Assembly: GCA_964539235.1 (NCBI GenBank)
Contig: CAZIIK010000080.1
Span: 1 to 17,096 of the forward strand
DNA: 17,096 nt
Source: CAZIIK01 sp964539235
GTDB lineage: Bacteria > Pseudomonadota > Gammaproteobacteria > Francisellales > CACEW01
Direction: 5' to 3'
The notes under the pieces are model-generated. The model had not been told where the DNA came from. It was given only the letters and a program-made list of their open reading frames with translations, and ran no database searches. Each line of letters opens with the position of its first letter. Position 1 is the stretch's first letter. Shown piece by piece: positions 7,864 through 16,559 of this stretch. The position numbers and the translations under genes were made by a program.

Positions 7864-8352
7864 CTAGCGATACGCCCGATCCGCTTCGCGGTCTTTGGCC
7901 AACTGTTGTTCTTGCCAATCGCCAATCGCTAACAGTTTGTCTTTGGTCATTATGTTCTCACCGCGATTTTCAAAGTGATAATCAAACAAACGTGTTTCCA
8001 CAATTGAATCCACCGGACATGATTCTTCACAGAAACCACAATAAATACACTTGAATAAATCAATTTCGTAGCGCGTCGTACGTCGTGAGCCATCTTCACG
8101 TGGCTCTGCATCAATCGTAATCGCTAAGGCTGGGCAAACCGCCTCGCACAATTTACAGGCGATACAGCGCTCTTCGCCATTTGAATAACGGCGCAGTGCA
8201 TGCAAACCGCGAAACCGATTCGATTGCGGGGTTTTCTCTTCTGGATACTGCACTGTAACTTTATGGGCAAATAAATGACGACCGGTCAATTTCAGTCCCT
8301 TGAGTAATTCCCACAACAGGAAGCTCTTTAAAAAATATTTGATCTTGTTCAT
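7864..8352 (-). CDS. nuoI: NADH-quinone oxidoreductase subunit I (2x[4Fe-4S])
   Basis: NuoI holds clusters N6a and N6b, which pass electrons from NuoG towards N2 in NuoB. The 162-residue protein has two complete ferredoxin motifs of the CxxCxxCxxxCP type: Cys63, 66, 69, 73 (CIACKLCEAVCP) and Cys102, 105, 108, 112 (CIYCGFCEESCP). The N-terminal amphipathic helix (KIKYFLKSFLLWELLKGLKLTGRHLF) that anchors it against NuoH is present. The C-terminal ending after ENRGENIMTKDKLLAIGDW is normal for proteobacterial NuoI. The ATG at 8352 lies 14 bases after nuoH's stop with only a weak GAG-type ribosome site, so coupling to nuoH is likely. Confidence 0.97.
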   Translation of the reverse strand: MNKIKYFLKSFLLWELLKGLKLTGRHLFAHKVTVQYPEEKTPQSNRFRGLHALRRYSNGEERCIACKLCEAVCPALAITIDAEPREDGSRRTTRYEIDLFKCIYCGFCEESCPVDSIVETRLFDYHFENRGENIMTKDKLLAIGDWQEQQLAKDREADRAYR

Positions 8353-8366
8353 CCGTTTATCTCAAC

Positions 8367-9386
8367 TTAAAACCAAGGCGAAACATGCAATTTAACCATT
8401 ACGGCAACCACCACGACCCACACCAAGGTCAATGGAATAAAAATTTTCCACCCTAAGCGCATAATCTGGTCATAGCGATAACGTGGAAATGACGCTCGAA
8501 TCCATAAATAAAAGAACAGGAAAACAGCCATTTTCAGGAACAACCAGACCATACCAGGCACCCAAGCGAACCAAGATTGCAGATAAGGAATGCCTTGAAA
8601 AGGTGATAACCATCCGCCCCAAAAGAACAAACTGATCAAAGCAGCAATCAAGATCATATTGGCGTATTCAGCCAAAAAGAATAAGGCAAAACGCATGCCA
8701 GAGTATTCTACATGGCAACCCCCGACGATTTCGGACTCACCCTCAACCACATCAAAAGGTGCCCGGTTGGTTTCGGCCACACCCGAAATCCAATACACCA
8801 AAAATAAGGGCAGCAGTGGAATCCAATACCAATGCCAAATACCACCCGCTTGCGCATTGACGACATGGCTCAGGTTTAAACTACCTGCGGCCATCACAAC
8901 GCCGGCCAAGGCAAACCCCATCGCCAACTCATAAGACACAACCTGCGCCGCTGCACGTAAAGCGCCATACATGGCATATTTTGAGTTACTCGCCCAACCG
9001 GCAATGATAATGCCGTAAACGCCTAACGAAGTCATCGCCAACAAATATAAGACGCCAGCATTCACATTGGCCATCACCAAACCATGCCCAAAAGGAATTA
9101 CCACCCAGGCCGCGAGTGCTGGCACAAAAGCGAGAACCGGTGCCACGGCATACAAATAAAAACTCGACTGAGAAGGTCGTAGCATTTCCTTAAAAAACAG
9201 CTTCATCGCATCGGCAATGGGCTGCAAAATCCCAAACAAACCCACCCGGTTAGGACCTAAACGATCCTGCATATAGCCGATAACTTTACGCTCGGCATAT
9301 GTCAAATAGGCAACACAGACCAACAATGGCACCAATAAAAGGATGGCTTCTAGAATAATCCAAATGATATGAATCACATTCGACAT
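8367..9386 (-). CDS. nuoH: NADH-quinone oxidoreductase subunit H
   Basis: NuoH is the membrane subunit that forms the entry and much of the wall of the quinone chamber and links the peripheral arm to the pumps. The 339-residue product contains YAERKVIGYMQDRLGPNRVG (about 31-50), the strongest family signature, and the acidic loop PFDVVEGESEIVGG with the following HVEYSGMRFALFFLAEYAN. Both line the E-channel and quinone site. The ATG at 9386, one base after the nuoG stop, gives the expected N-terminus; GGAG lies 10 bases upstream inside the nuoG end. A longer in-frame reading from TTG at 9416 would overlap nuoG and adds unconserved residues (IVSRWRVCN), so I rejected it. Confidence 0.96.
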   Translation of the reverse strand: MSNVIHIIWIILEAILLLVPLLVCVAYLTYAERKVIGYMQDRLGPNRVGLFGILQPIADAMKLFFKEMLRPSQSSFYLYAVAPVLAFVPALAAWVVIPFGHGLVMANVNAGVLYLLAMTSLGVYGIIIAGWASNSKYAMYGALRAAAQVVSYELAMGFALAGVVMAAGSLNLSHVVNAQAGGIWHWYWIPLLPLFLVYWISGVAETNRAPFDVVEGESEIVGGCHVEYSGMRFALFFLAEYANMILIAALISLFFWGGWLSPFQGIPYLQSWFAWVPGMVWLFLKMAVFLFFYLWIRASFPRYRYDQIMRLGWKIFIPLTLVWVVVVAVMVKLHVSPWF

Positions 9387-9387
9387 G

Positions 9388-11790
9388 TTACACACTCTCC
9401 ATCGTGACACGATCAAAGGCTTTGCTTAATGCTAAAGTCTCTGGCAATGCCATGGGCACCACAATATTTTTGTCCGGCAGCAAAGCATCAATCGAGATGG
9501 TCAACGTGACAGCATCACTGTCTTTTTGCTGCACACTGACTCGGTCACCCTCTTTCAGCTTATGTTTGATAGCCGTTGCAGGCGAAATTTTCACGACAGC
9601 TTGAGTTTGTGCCTGCTGTGTCTGCTGCAGGGCCTGGGCACGACGTACCACATTATCAGCAGCATACATCGGCACAATGCTGACACGTTTCGAAACGCGT
9701 TGGGGTTTCGGTAAAGCTTTGGGCAATTTAACGATTTCTGGTTTAAATGCCGTTTCAGCTTGCAGTTTTTTGAGTTCCGTTAAAATATCGGCAGTCGAGG
9801 TATAATCAAAGCCAGAGAACTCCATAAAGTTAGCCAAGACACGCAGCACTTTCCACGCTGGACGCGCTTCGCCACAAGGCGACACAATTCCTTGAAAAGA
9901 CTGCCAATCGCCCAACGCATTGATATATGTACCGGACGTTTCCGCAAAAGTTGCAATCGGCAACAACACATCGGCACAGGCTTTTAAACCTTCGCCAACG
10001 AATGGCGTTAATGCCACAACACATTCTGCTGCGCTTAGGGCTTCCATCGCAGCAACACCATGCGCACTATCAAGTTCAGGTTCAGTATTTAACAAGAGGA
10101 AAGCTTTAAGCCCACCGTCGCGTAACATCTCAGCCGCGTTCAAACCTTTTTGTACTTTTTCACCCGCTGCACCACGATGCGGTACTGCACCGGCTAACCA
10201 AGCACCAGCTGCATTGGCACCATCGGTTAACTGGCCACCTTTCGCGCCAACCAGCTGCTTAATCATATGCACTAAGGTATCGATAATGGCTGCTTGTGGG
10301 TGCTGTGCCGTTAAAAGACCGGTCAAAATAATCGGCGCCTCAGCCTGCCAAAGTTTTTCAGCAATTTGTTCAGAGCGCGGATCATCCGCAACATCGGCCA
10401 GCATGGCACATAGGCCATCAGCCACAATGGTTTGCTCTGGCACGTAACGCAATACGGCTTTTAACACACTGGCAACAGCTAATACCAAATCATCAAAAGC
10501 GACCAACTGTTTGACGGTTTCTTTAAAACGCAAATTAAAATCTATCGGGTTAGTCATGCAGATTTCAGCAGCATGGTGCGTTGCCTGACGAATGCGGTGA
10601 TGCACCAAAGGATGGTCACGACGGAAATCACCGCCAATACCCCAAATCATTTCGGCATCTTCAATGTCTTGCAACGTGCAATCCATCGTCGGCATTAATG
10701 CCTGCCAATTCTGCTGCGAGAAGTCCTGCTGACGCAAACGATGATCAACGTTATGGCAGTCAAAATAGCGCAGTAATTTTTGAAACACATATAACTCTTC
10801 CGTGGTGCTATTCTGCGACGCTAAACCACCAAAAGCGGCAACGCCATGTTCGTTTTTAATCCGATCAAAACGTTTGATGATATGTTCAAAGGCATCAGAC
10901 CAACTGACAACTTCCCACTCACCGTCACGTTTGATCATTGGCTGCTGCAAACGCTCTGCACTTTGCAAGGCTTCGTAAGAAAAACGGTCACGATCTGAGA
11001 TCCATACTTCATTCAGTTGCTCATTTTCACGTGGCACAACTCTCATCACCTGGTCACGACGAACATGTGCATACACATTGGAACCGACGCAATCATGTGG
11101 CGCTACCGTGTCAAACTGACGCATTTCCCAAGAACGTGCGCGATAACGAAACGGTTTGGATGTTAAAGCACCCACTGGGCATAGATCGATGACATTACCT
11201 GACATTTCGGAATCGACGCTTTGTTGTAAAAATGTACCGATGTGGGAATGCTCACCGCGGCCACACATGCCCATTTCACGCAAACCCGCAATCTCAATAC
11301 CGAAACGCACACAACGCGTACAGTGAATACAACGGGTTAAATCGGTCGCAATCAATGGCCCGATATCATGGTCTTCGATAACACGCTTACCTTGGTTATA
11401 ACGCGACACATCTTTGCCATAGCCCATGGCCATGTCTTGTAATTCACACTCACCACCCTGGTCACAAATTGGACAATCCAATGGGTGGTTAATCAACAAG
11501 AATTCCATCACTGCTTTTTGATAGGCAATGGCTTGCTTCGACTTGGTAAATACCTTCATGCCATCCGAGACTGGACTGGCGCAAGCAGGCATCGGTTTAC
11601 GACCATTTTCAACTTCGACCAAGCACATACGGCAATTAGCCGCTACTGACAATTTCTTGTGATAACAAAAACGCGGAATGGTAATGCCAGCTTTATCCGC
11701 AGCTTCGATGATCATGACACCTTGGGGCACTTCCAATTCTTGCCCATCGATAATCACCTTGACTAAAGGTACGTCTGTCTCACTCACCAT
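9388..11790 (-). CDS. nuoG: NADH-quinone oxidoreductase subunit G (Fe-S, molybdopterin-oxidoreductase-like)
   Basis: NuoG is the largest peripheral-arm subunit and carries most of the iron-sulfur chain. In the 800-residue protein the N-terminal ferredoxin domain binds N1b (Cys42, 53, 56, 70). The His-Cys motif binds N5 (His102, Cys106, Cys109, Cys115 in HPLDCPICDQGGEC). N4 uses Cys154, 157, 160 and Cys204 (LCPVGAL). The rest is a molybdopterin-oxidoreductase fold without cofactor. The extra cluster N7 of E. coli-type NuoG needs four more cysteines after residue 220; only Cys234 is present in that region, so N7 is absent. Three overlapping start codons occur: TTG 11793, ATG 11790 and GTG 11787. 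GGAG ends 4 bases before the ATG and 7 before the GTG. I took ATG, though GTG is equally credible. The gap from nuoF is about 62 bases. Confidence 0.95.
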   Translation of the reverse strand: MVSETDVPLVKVIIDGQELEVPQGVMIIEAADKAGITIPRFCYHKKLSVAANCRMCLVEVENGRKPMPACASPVSDGMKVFTKSKQAIAYQKAVMEFLLINHPLDCPICDQGGECELQDMAMGYGKDVSRYNQGKRVIEDHDIGPLIATDLTRCIHCTRCVRFGIEIAGLREMGMCGRGEHSHIGTFLQQSVDSEMSGNVIDLCPVGALTSKPFRYRARSWEMRQFDTVAPHDCVGSNVYAHVRRDQVMRVVPRENEQLNEVWISDRDRFSYEALQSAERLQQPMIKRDGEWEVVSWSDAFEHIIKRFDRIKNEHGVAAFGGLASQNSTTEELYVFQKLLRYFDCHNVDHRLRQQDFSQQNWQALMPTMDCTLQDIEDAEMIWGIGGDFRRDHPLVHHRIRQATHHAAEICMTNPIDFNLRFKETVKQLVAFDDLVLAVASVLKAVLRYVPEQTIVADGLCAMLADVADDPRSEQIAEKLWQAEAPIILTGLLTAQHPQAAIIDTLVHMIKQLVGAKGGQLTDGANAAGAWLAGAVPHRGAAGEKVQKGLNAAEMLRDGGLKAFLLLNTEPELDSAHGVAAMEALSAAECVVALTPFVGEGLKACADVLLPIATFAETSGTYINALGDWQSFQGIVSPCGEARPAWKVLRVLANFMEFSGFDYTSTADILTELKKLQAETAFKPEIVKLPKALPKPQRVSKRVSIVPMYAADNVVRRAQALQQTQQAQTQAVVKISPATAIKHKLKEGDRVSVQQKDSDAVTLTISIDALLPDKNIVVPMALPETLALSKAFDRVTMESV

Positions 11791-11852
11791 CAATCTCCAA
11801 ATGTCCTATTCTTGCGTCGATCACGCATACAACTGCCTGCTTCATCATCACC

Positions 11853-13118
11853 CTACTGCGCCTCGGTTATCAGCGCTTCAAACTCATGGCGAAATTTTGC
11901 AATGTAGCTCTGGGTTGGCCAAGCAAAGGCTTCACCAAACACACAAATCGTATGGCCTTCCACTTTGTTGGCAATGTCGACAATTTTATCCAAATCACCT
12001 GGCTCTCCATGGCCTTGTAGCACTTTGTTCACCATGCGCGATACCCAACCTGAGCCTTCGCGACATGGCGTACATTGGCCACAGGATTCTTCATCATAAA
12101 ATTCCAAGAAACGCGCTAACACATCGACCATACTGCGGGTTTCATCTAATACAATCACTGCGCCAGAACCCAGCATTGAACCTGCTTTACCCAAACAATC
12201 GTAATCCATTGTGCAGGCTAACATTTCTTCGCCAGTCAAAATTTTACAAGAGCTCCCGCCGGGAACAACGGCTTTAATCTTGCGGCCACCGCGCACACCA
12301 CCGGCTAGCTCGAGCAATTGGGTAAATGGGGTCCCCAACGGCAATTCAAAGTTACCAGGATTCTCAACATCACCACTCACACAGAAAATCTTTGTGCCGC
12401 CATTGTTTTCGATTCCCATATCGGCAAACCACTGCGCACCATGCTGCAAAATCGCTGGCACTGATGCATAAGTTTCGGTGTTATTCACATTGGTCGGTTT
12501 ACCATATAGACCATGATTGGCTGGAAATGGCGGTTTGAAACGTGGTTGGCCTTTTTTACCTTCTAAGGAATTCAATAATGCGGTTTCTTCACCACAAATA
12601 TAAGCACCTGCACCCAAATGATTATAAATGAGCGCATTAATCCCGGTACCTTGGATATTTTCACCGAGCAGTCCAGCAGCTGTTGCTTCAGCAATCGCCT
12701 GCTCCACGCGTTGAAACGGCAGGTCAAATTCACCGCGGATGTAGTTATACGCCGCACGTGCATTCATCACGTAACAGGCAATCGCCAAGCCTTCAACCAA
12801 TTGGTGTGGGTTGTAGTTCATGATGTCGCGATCTTTACACGTACCTGGCTCGCCCTCATCTGAATTGCACACGACATATTTGTCACCGGGCGCATTGCGT
12901 GGCATAAAACTCCACTTCAAGCCAGTTGGAAATCCAGCACCGCCACGGCCACGCAGTCCTGACTGTTTCAAGGCTTCAATGATGTCTTCTGGCGGTGTTT
13001 TTTCTTGTAAAATCTTACGCCAAACAGAATAGCCGCCGACACTTTCGTATGTGGCCATCGACCATGGATCTGGTAAATCACGCGTCCGAAAACATACTTG
13101 GTTCATTGCGATTGTCAT
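11853..13118 (-). CDS. nuoF: NADH-quinone oxidoreductase subunit F (FMN and NADH binding)
   Basis: NuoF oxidises NADH. It binds FMN and cluster N3 and passes electrons to NuoE/NuoG. The 421-residue protein has the glycine-rich FMN/NADH motif GRGGAGFPTGLKW (57-69), a second nucleotide-binding stretch GAGAYICGEETALLNSLEG (169-187) with Glu177/Glu178, and the N3 ligands Cys346, Cys349, Cys352 (ESCGQCTPCREG) plus Cys392 (HTICVFGEA). All are intact and the length is standard. The ATG at 13118 is chosen because GGAG lies 7 bases upstream. The internal ATG four codons later has no ribosome site. The start is 2 bases from nuoE's stop, so the pair is probably translationally coupled. Confidence 0.97.
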   Translation of the reverse strand: MTIAMNQVCFRTRDLPDPWSMATYESVGGYSVWRKILQEKTPPEDIIEALKQSGLRGRGGAGFPTGLKWSFMPRNAPGDKYVVCNSDEGEPGTCKDRDIMNYNPHQLVEGLAIACYVMNARAAYNYIRGEFDLPFQRVEQAIAEATAAGLLGENIQGTGINALIYNHLGAGAYICGEETALLNSLEGKKGQPRFKPPFPANHGLYGKPTNVNNTETYASVPAILQHGAQWFADMGIENNGGTKIFCVSGDVENPGNFELPLGTPFTQLLELAGGVRGGRKIKAVVPGGSSCKILTGEEMLACTMDYDCLGKAGSMLGSGAVIVLDETRSMVDVLARFLEFYDEESCGQCTPCREGSGWVSRMVNKVLQGHGEPGDLDKIVDIANKVEGHTICVFGEAFAWPTQSYIAKFRHEFEALITEAQ

Positions 13119-13120
13119 GA

Positions 13121-13609
13121 CTACTCCAACCCATCCAAAATCTGATCTACTTTTTCCACTGTTAAGTGCTCATGGTAATCCTTATCCAGCTGAAACATTG
13201 GTGCTGCCGTACAGGCACCCAAACACTCCACTTCTTTCAGTGTAAACTTGCCATCAGTGGTCGTTTGACCAAAACCGATCCCCAAAAGCTTTTTTAAGTG
13301 CTCAACGATTTGATCACTACCACGTAATTTGCAAGAGACATTAGTACATACGCAAATCTTGTGCTGACCGGTTGGTGTATGCTCATACATTGAATAGAAG
13401 GTCGCGACTTCTTGCACTGAAATCACCGGCATACCAAGATAATCAGCCACAGCCGCAATACGTTCGCCATTCAAGCAATGATCTTCCGCATGGTCTTGCA
13501 CAATATGCAGCGCAGCCATGACAGCGGATTGCTTCTGATTTTCAGGGTATTTCGCGACCCATTGATCAATTTCAGCTTTGACTTGATCGGATAACACCAA
13601 TTTATCCAT
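13121..13609 (-). CDS. nuoE: NADH-quinone oxidoreductase subunit E (2Fe-2S)
   Basis: NuoE is the 24-kDa-type thioredoxin-fold subunit that carries the off-path [2Fe-2S] cluster N1a beside FMN in NuoF. The 162-residue product has all four ligands with correct spacing: Cys88-x4-Cys93 (CTNVSC) and Cys129-x3-Cys133 (CLGAC). The helical N-terminal half contains VQEVATFYSMY (65-75), a conserved family segment. The ATG at 13609 has AGGA about 10 bases upstream in the 53-base gap after nuoD. That gap holds no recognisable promoter or hairpin. Confidence 0.96.
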   Translation of the reverse strand: MDKLVLSDQVKAEIDQWVAKYPENQKQSAVMAALHIVQDHAEDHCLNGERIAAVADYLGMPVISVQEVATFYSMYEHTPTGQHKICVCTNVSCKLRGSDQIVEHLKKLLGIGFGQTTTDGKFTLKEVECLGACTAAPMFQLDKDYHEHLTVEKVDQILDGLE

Positions 13610-13662
13610 GTTTTTCTATTCCTGATTTAGTTCAGTCTAATTCTCATTTAATCCCAAGCGCC

Positions 13663-14919
13663 CTAACGATCCACATCACCAAACACAATATCTTGCGTCG
13701 CGATAATGGCCGGCACATCCGACAACATATGGCCTTCAATCATTTCATTCATTGCACTCAAATGGGTAAAACCTGGCGCCCGAACTTTCAAACGATACGG
13801 CTTGTTAGCGCCATCAGATACCAGGGTAATGCCAAATTCACCTTTGGGATGTTCAGTCCCAACATAGACTTGCCCTTCTGGTACGCAATAGCCTTCTGTA
13901 AACAATTTAAAATGATGAATTAAAGCTTCCATATCGCCTTTCATCTGTTCACGGCGTGGCGGTGCCACTTTATGATCATCCAACATCACGGGTCCCGGGT
14001 TATCGCGTAACCAAGCCACGCATTGTTGAATGATACGATTAGATTGTCGCATCTCTTCCACGCGTACCACGTAACGGTCATAGCAATCGCCTTCAAGACC
14101 GACCGGAATATCAAAATCCAGCTGGTCATAGACTTCATACGGTTGCTTTTTGCGTAAATCCCATTCGACACCGGAGGCACGCAGCATCGGTCCAGAAAAG
14201 CCCATTTGCAATGCACGTTCACGCGACACCGCCCCAATACCAACCGTACGTTGCTTCCAAATACGGTTGTCGGTTAACAGGGTTTCATATTCATCCACAC
14301 ATTTTGGAAAACGTTCGGTAAAGTCGGCAATAAAATCTAACAACGACCCCTGACGCGCTTTGTTCAAACGTTTACAATCTTTCTTGCTGCGTAACCGAGA
14401 CGGCTCGTACTGCGGCATATGATCGGGTAAATCACGATATATGCCACCAGGTCGAAAATAGGTCGCATGCATGCGCGCACCAGACACCGCCTCATAGCAA
14501 TCCATCAAATCTTCACGCTCACGGAATGCGTACAAGAAAACACTCATCGCACCCAAGTCCAACCCATTGGAACCGATCCACACCAGATGGTTCAAGATAC
14601 GGGTAATTTCCGCAAACATAACACGGATATACTGCGCTCGAATCGGCACCTTAACGCCTAACAACGCTTCAATCGCCAACACATAAGCATGCTCGTTACA
14701 CATCATTGAGACATAATCCAAACGATCCATGTAACCGATGCTTTGGTTGAAGGGTTTGCTTTCGGCTAACTTCTCCGTCCCGCGATGCAATAAGCCAATA
14801 TGCGGATCGGCGCGCATCACCGTTTCACCGTCCAACTCTAACACCAAACGCAAAACACCATGGGCCGCTGGATGTTGCGGACCAAAGTTCATGGTGTAGT
14901 TTTTAAATTCTGCACTCAT
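13663..14919 (-). CDS. nuoD: NADH-quinone oxidoreductase subunit D (49-kDa type)
   Basis: NuoD forms the quinone-reduction site with NuoB and descends from the large subunit of [NiFe] hydrogenases. The 418-residue protein is full length. GPQHPAAHGVLRLVLELDGE opens the protein. His20 and Tyr69 (GYMDRLDYVS) correspond to the quinone-headgroup ligands known from Thermus (His38 and Tyr87, same 49-residue spacing). The metal-binding cysteines of hydrogenases are absent, as expected, and the protein ends in the typical IVFGDVDR. NuoD is separate from NuoC, unlike the fused NuoCD of enterobacteria and Pseudomonas. The ATG overlaps the nuoC stop by 4 bases (ATGA), and GGAGG lies 7 bases upstream, a clear coupled start. 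Confidence 0.97.
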   Translation of the reverse strand: MSAEFKNYTMNFGPQHPAAHGVLRLVLELDGETVMRADPHIGLLHRGTEKLAESKPFNQSIGYMDRLDYVSMMCNEHAYVLAIEALLGVKVPIRAQYIRVMFAEITRILNHLVWIGSNGLDLGAMSVFLYAFREREDLMDCYEAVSGARMHATYFRPGGIYRDLPDHMPQYEPSRLRSKKDCKRLNKARQGSLLDFIADFTERFPKCVDEYETLLTDNRIWKQRTVGIGAVSRERALQMGFSGPMLRASGVEWDLRKKQPYEVYDQLDFDIPVGLEGDCYDRYVVRVEEMRQSNRIIQQCVAWLRDNPGPVMLDDHKVAPPRREQMKGDMEALIHHFKLFTEGYCVPEGQVYVGTEHPKGEFGITLVSDGANKPYRLKVRAPGFTHLSAMNEMIEGHMLSDVPAIIATQDIVFGDVDR

Positions 14920-15587
14920 GACTGAACCTCCGCGGTATCCAAATAACGGTTATCATGACGAATCACACGCGGCACTAAAATTCTCGGCTCAATTTCAACA
15001 GGTTCATACACGACACGTTGGGTGGTTTCGTCATAGCGCATTTCCACATGACCACTGAGGGGGAAATCCTTGCGAAACGGATGCCCAACAAAGCCGTAAT
15101 CCGTCAGAATACGGCGCAAATCAGGATGACCAACAAATAAGATACCGAACATATCGAATACTTCACGCTCATGCCAATCGGCAGCAGACCATACGCTAAC
15201 CGCAGAATCTACCCGAGGATCAGCCTCTGGCAACATCACTGTCACGGTGAGTCGTTGGTTATGCGTCAACGATAAAAGATGATACATCACACCAAAGCGT
15301 TCACCTTCGCGCAACGTCAATTGTGTGGCGTGGCGATTTGCTGCACGTGAAAAGCCATTACCCGTTGCTTGATCAGTTTTCCATTCGGCTTGGCCATATT
15401 GACCGTAATCAACACCGACAATATCTACCAACATTTCAAATTGCAGCGTATCTCGCAGTTGCAATAAAGTTGGCTGTAAATCTTTAGCAGCAACCGTTAA
15501 CCACAGTTGCTCATGCTCTAAAGTCAATTGTTCAATGGTATCGCCCAATGTCGTTTGGCAGCGTTGGGCAAGTGTTTTTTGATCCAT
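14916..15587 (-). CDS. nuoC: NADH-quinone oxidoreductase subunit C (30-kDa type)
   Basis: NuoC is a peripheral-arm subunit without cofactor that packs against NuoD and NuoI. The 223-residue product carries the family signature HEREVFDMFGILFVGHPDLR (139-158), then RILTDYGFVGHPFRKDFPL (159-177), and ends with VYEPVEIEPR and a short tail. A hydrophilic insertion (about residues 64-92) separates the early VGVDYG motif from RFGVMYHLLS. Similar insertions occur in separate NuoC proteins of some other gammaproteobacteria, as far as I recall. The ATG at 15587 has AGGAG 6 bases upstream, overlapping nuoB's stop. Confidence 0.95.
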   Translation of the reverse strand: MDQKTLAQRCQTTLGDTIEQLTLEHEQLWLTVAAKDLQPTLLQLRDTLQFEMLVDIVGVDYGQYGQAEWKTDQATGNGFSRAANRHATQLTLREGERFGVMYHLLSLTHNQRLTVTVMLPEADPRVDSAVSVWSAADWHEREVFDMFGILFVGHPDLRRILTDYGFVGHPFRKDFPLSGHVEMRYDETTQRVVYEPVEIEPRILVPRVIRHDNRYLDTAEVQS

Positions 15588-15596
15588 CTCCCACTC

Positions 15597-16079
15597 CTAA
15601 CGCGCAATCGTATTAGTACGACGAATTTTGTTCTGCAACTGCATAATGCCATACAGCAAAGCTTCGGCAGTTGGTGGGCAACCCGGCACATAAATATCAA
15701 CCGGCACAATGCGATCACAACCGCGCACTACAGAATAAGAATAATGGTAATAACCACCACCATTGGCACAAGAGCCCATAGAAATCACCCATTTAGGATC
15801 TGGCATTTGGTCATACACCTTACGCAAAGCTGGCGCCATCTTATTGCACAGCGTACCAGCCACAATCATTACATCTGATTGCCGTGGCGTCGGACGAAAC
15901 ACGACACCAAAACGGTCTAAATCGTAACGCGAAGCACCCGCATGCATCATCTCAACCGCGCAACAGGCCAGGCCAAAGGTCATTGGCCACAACGAACCAG
16001 TACGTGCCCAGTTGATCAATTGATCGGCACTGGTCACCACAAAACCTTGCTTACCCAACAAGCTAGATTTTATTCCCAT
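15597..16079 (-). CDS. nuoB: NADH-quinone oxidoreductase subunit B (cluster N2)
   Basis: NuoB binds the terminal [4Fe-4S] cluster N2, which reduces quinone at the NuoB/NuoD interface. The 160-residue product has the unusual tandem pair Cys39-Cys40 (GLACCAVEMM), Cys104 (MGSCANGGGYY) and Cys134 (PGCPPTAEALLYG), the full N2 ligand set. FGVVFRPTPRQSDVMIVAG is also highly conserved. The ATG at 16079 overlaps the end of nuoA by 10 bases and has a strong AAAGGAG ribosome site 8 bases upstream. An in-frame start at 16190 would add 37 residues that only mirror nuoA coding sequence, so it was rejected. Confidence 0.97.
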   Translation of the reverse strand: MGIKSSLLGKQGFVVTSADQLINWARTGSLWPMTFGLACCAVEMMHAGASRYDLDRFGVVFRPTPRQSDVMIVAGTLCNKMAPALRKVYDQMPDPKWVISMGSCANGGGYYHYSYSVVRGCDRIVPVDIYVPGCPPTAEALLYGIMQLQNKIRRTNTIAR

Positions 16080-16438
16080 TCCAGCGCTCCTTTCTTCCAT
16101 TCGTAAATAAAGCCGATCAACAGCAGCAACAAAAAGATGCCCATGGCAACGAAGCCCATCCAGCCAATGGTGCGCAACACCACCGCCCAAGGGAATAAAA
16201 ATGCCACTTCAAGATCAAAAACAATAAATAGGATTGCGACCAGATAAAAACGCACGTCGAACTTCATACGCGCTTGTTCGAAAGGTTCAAAACCACATTC
16301 AAATGCGGAGTTCTTTTCGGCATGCGGATGATTGACACCGATCACCCAAGACAATACTTTACTGCCGATCACAATGCCGCTTCCCAGCAACATCACCAAA
16401 ACTAAAAAAACCAGTACATGCAAGTAATTCTGCAGCAC
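16070..16438 (-). CDS. nuoA: NADH-quinone oxidoreductase subunit A
   Basis: NuoA is a three-helix membrane subunit at the junction of the peripheral and membrane arms, next to NuoH and NuoJ. Its first loop reaches the quinone site. The 122-residue protein shows SAFECGFEPFEQARMKFDVRF (45-65), with Cys48 in the conserved loop, then FIVFDLEVAFLFPWA with Asp75 and Glu77. These are invariant family features. I place the start at GTG 16438: AGGA lies 7 bases upstream and the resulting MLQNYLHVLVFLV matches NuoA N-termini. An in-frame TTG at 16459 would add seven residues, has no ribosome site and would lie only a few bases from the inferred transcription start. This is the first gene of the operon. 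Confidence 0.93.
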   Translation of the reverse strand: MLQNYLHVLVFLVLVMLLGSGIVIGSKVLSWVIGVNHPHAEKNSAFECGFEPFEQARMKFDVRFYLVAILFIVFDLEVAFLFPWAVVLRTIGWMGFVAMGIFLLLLLIGFIYEWKKGALEWE

Positions 16439-16469
16439 TATTGCATCCTGCCAGATCAAAAGTGCGCCG

Positions 16470-16475
16470 ATTATA
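16470..16475 (-). promoter_or_regulatory. Candidate -10 box of the nuo operon promoter
   Basis: The minus strand reads a perfect TATAAT here. Transcription would begin at about 16463, giving a leader of roughly 25 bases before the nuoA GTG at 16438. The -35 region at 17-base spacing (TGGCTT) is a poor match, so if this is the promoter it probably needs an activator or a different -35 contact. No other good -10/-35 pair is evident in the 172-base intergenic region on this strand. Confidence 0.5.
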
Positions 16476-16524
16476 GTCTCAAGTTTCCAAATAAGCCAGA
16501 GGTGTTGTGAGGTCTCAATATCTC

Positions 16525-16548
16525 GTGAATTGACCTAAAATAATTCAC
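16525..16548. repeat. 7-bp perfect inverted repeat upstream of nuoA, possible operator
   Basis: GTGAATT (16525-16531) and AATTCAC (16542-16548) are perfect inverted copies with a 10-base spacer. They lie about 50-73 bases upstream of the nuo -10 box and 63 bases before the divergent gene's ATG, where a transcription factor could act on either side. I do not recognise it as an FNR, Fur or IscR site. The region is AT-rich, so chance is possible. Confidence 0.35.
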
Positions 16549-16559
16549 TTGAAATCAGC

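Noticed and set aside
9920..10447. A 175-codon plus-strand open frame inside nuoG
   Set aside because: Antisense to an intact nuoG, with an Ala/Ser/Pro-rich low-complexity product and no homology I recognise; best explained as a shadow frame.
11678..12277. A 199-codon plus-strand open frame spanning the nuoG start and the nuoF 3' half
   Set aside because: It runs antisense through two conserved genes and their junction, and the product shows no domain features.
16080..16190. N-terminal extension of NuoB from an upstream start at 16190
   Set aside because: The extra 37 residues fall entirely within nuoA coding sequence, and a strong AAAGGAG site supports the ATG at 16079.
16439..16459. TTG start for nuoA at 16459
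   Set aside because: No ribosome site, very close to the inferred transcription start, and adds residues not seen in NuoA. GTG at 16438 has AGGA at 7-base spacing and gives the typical N-terminus.
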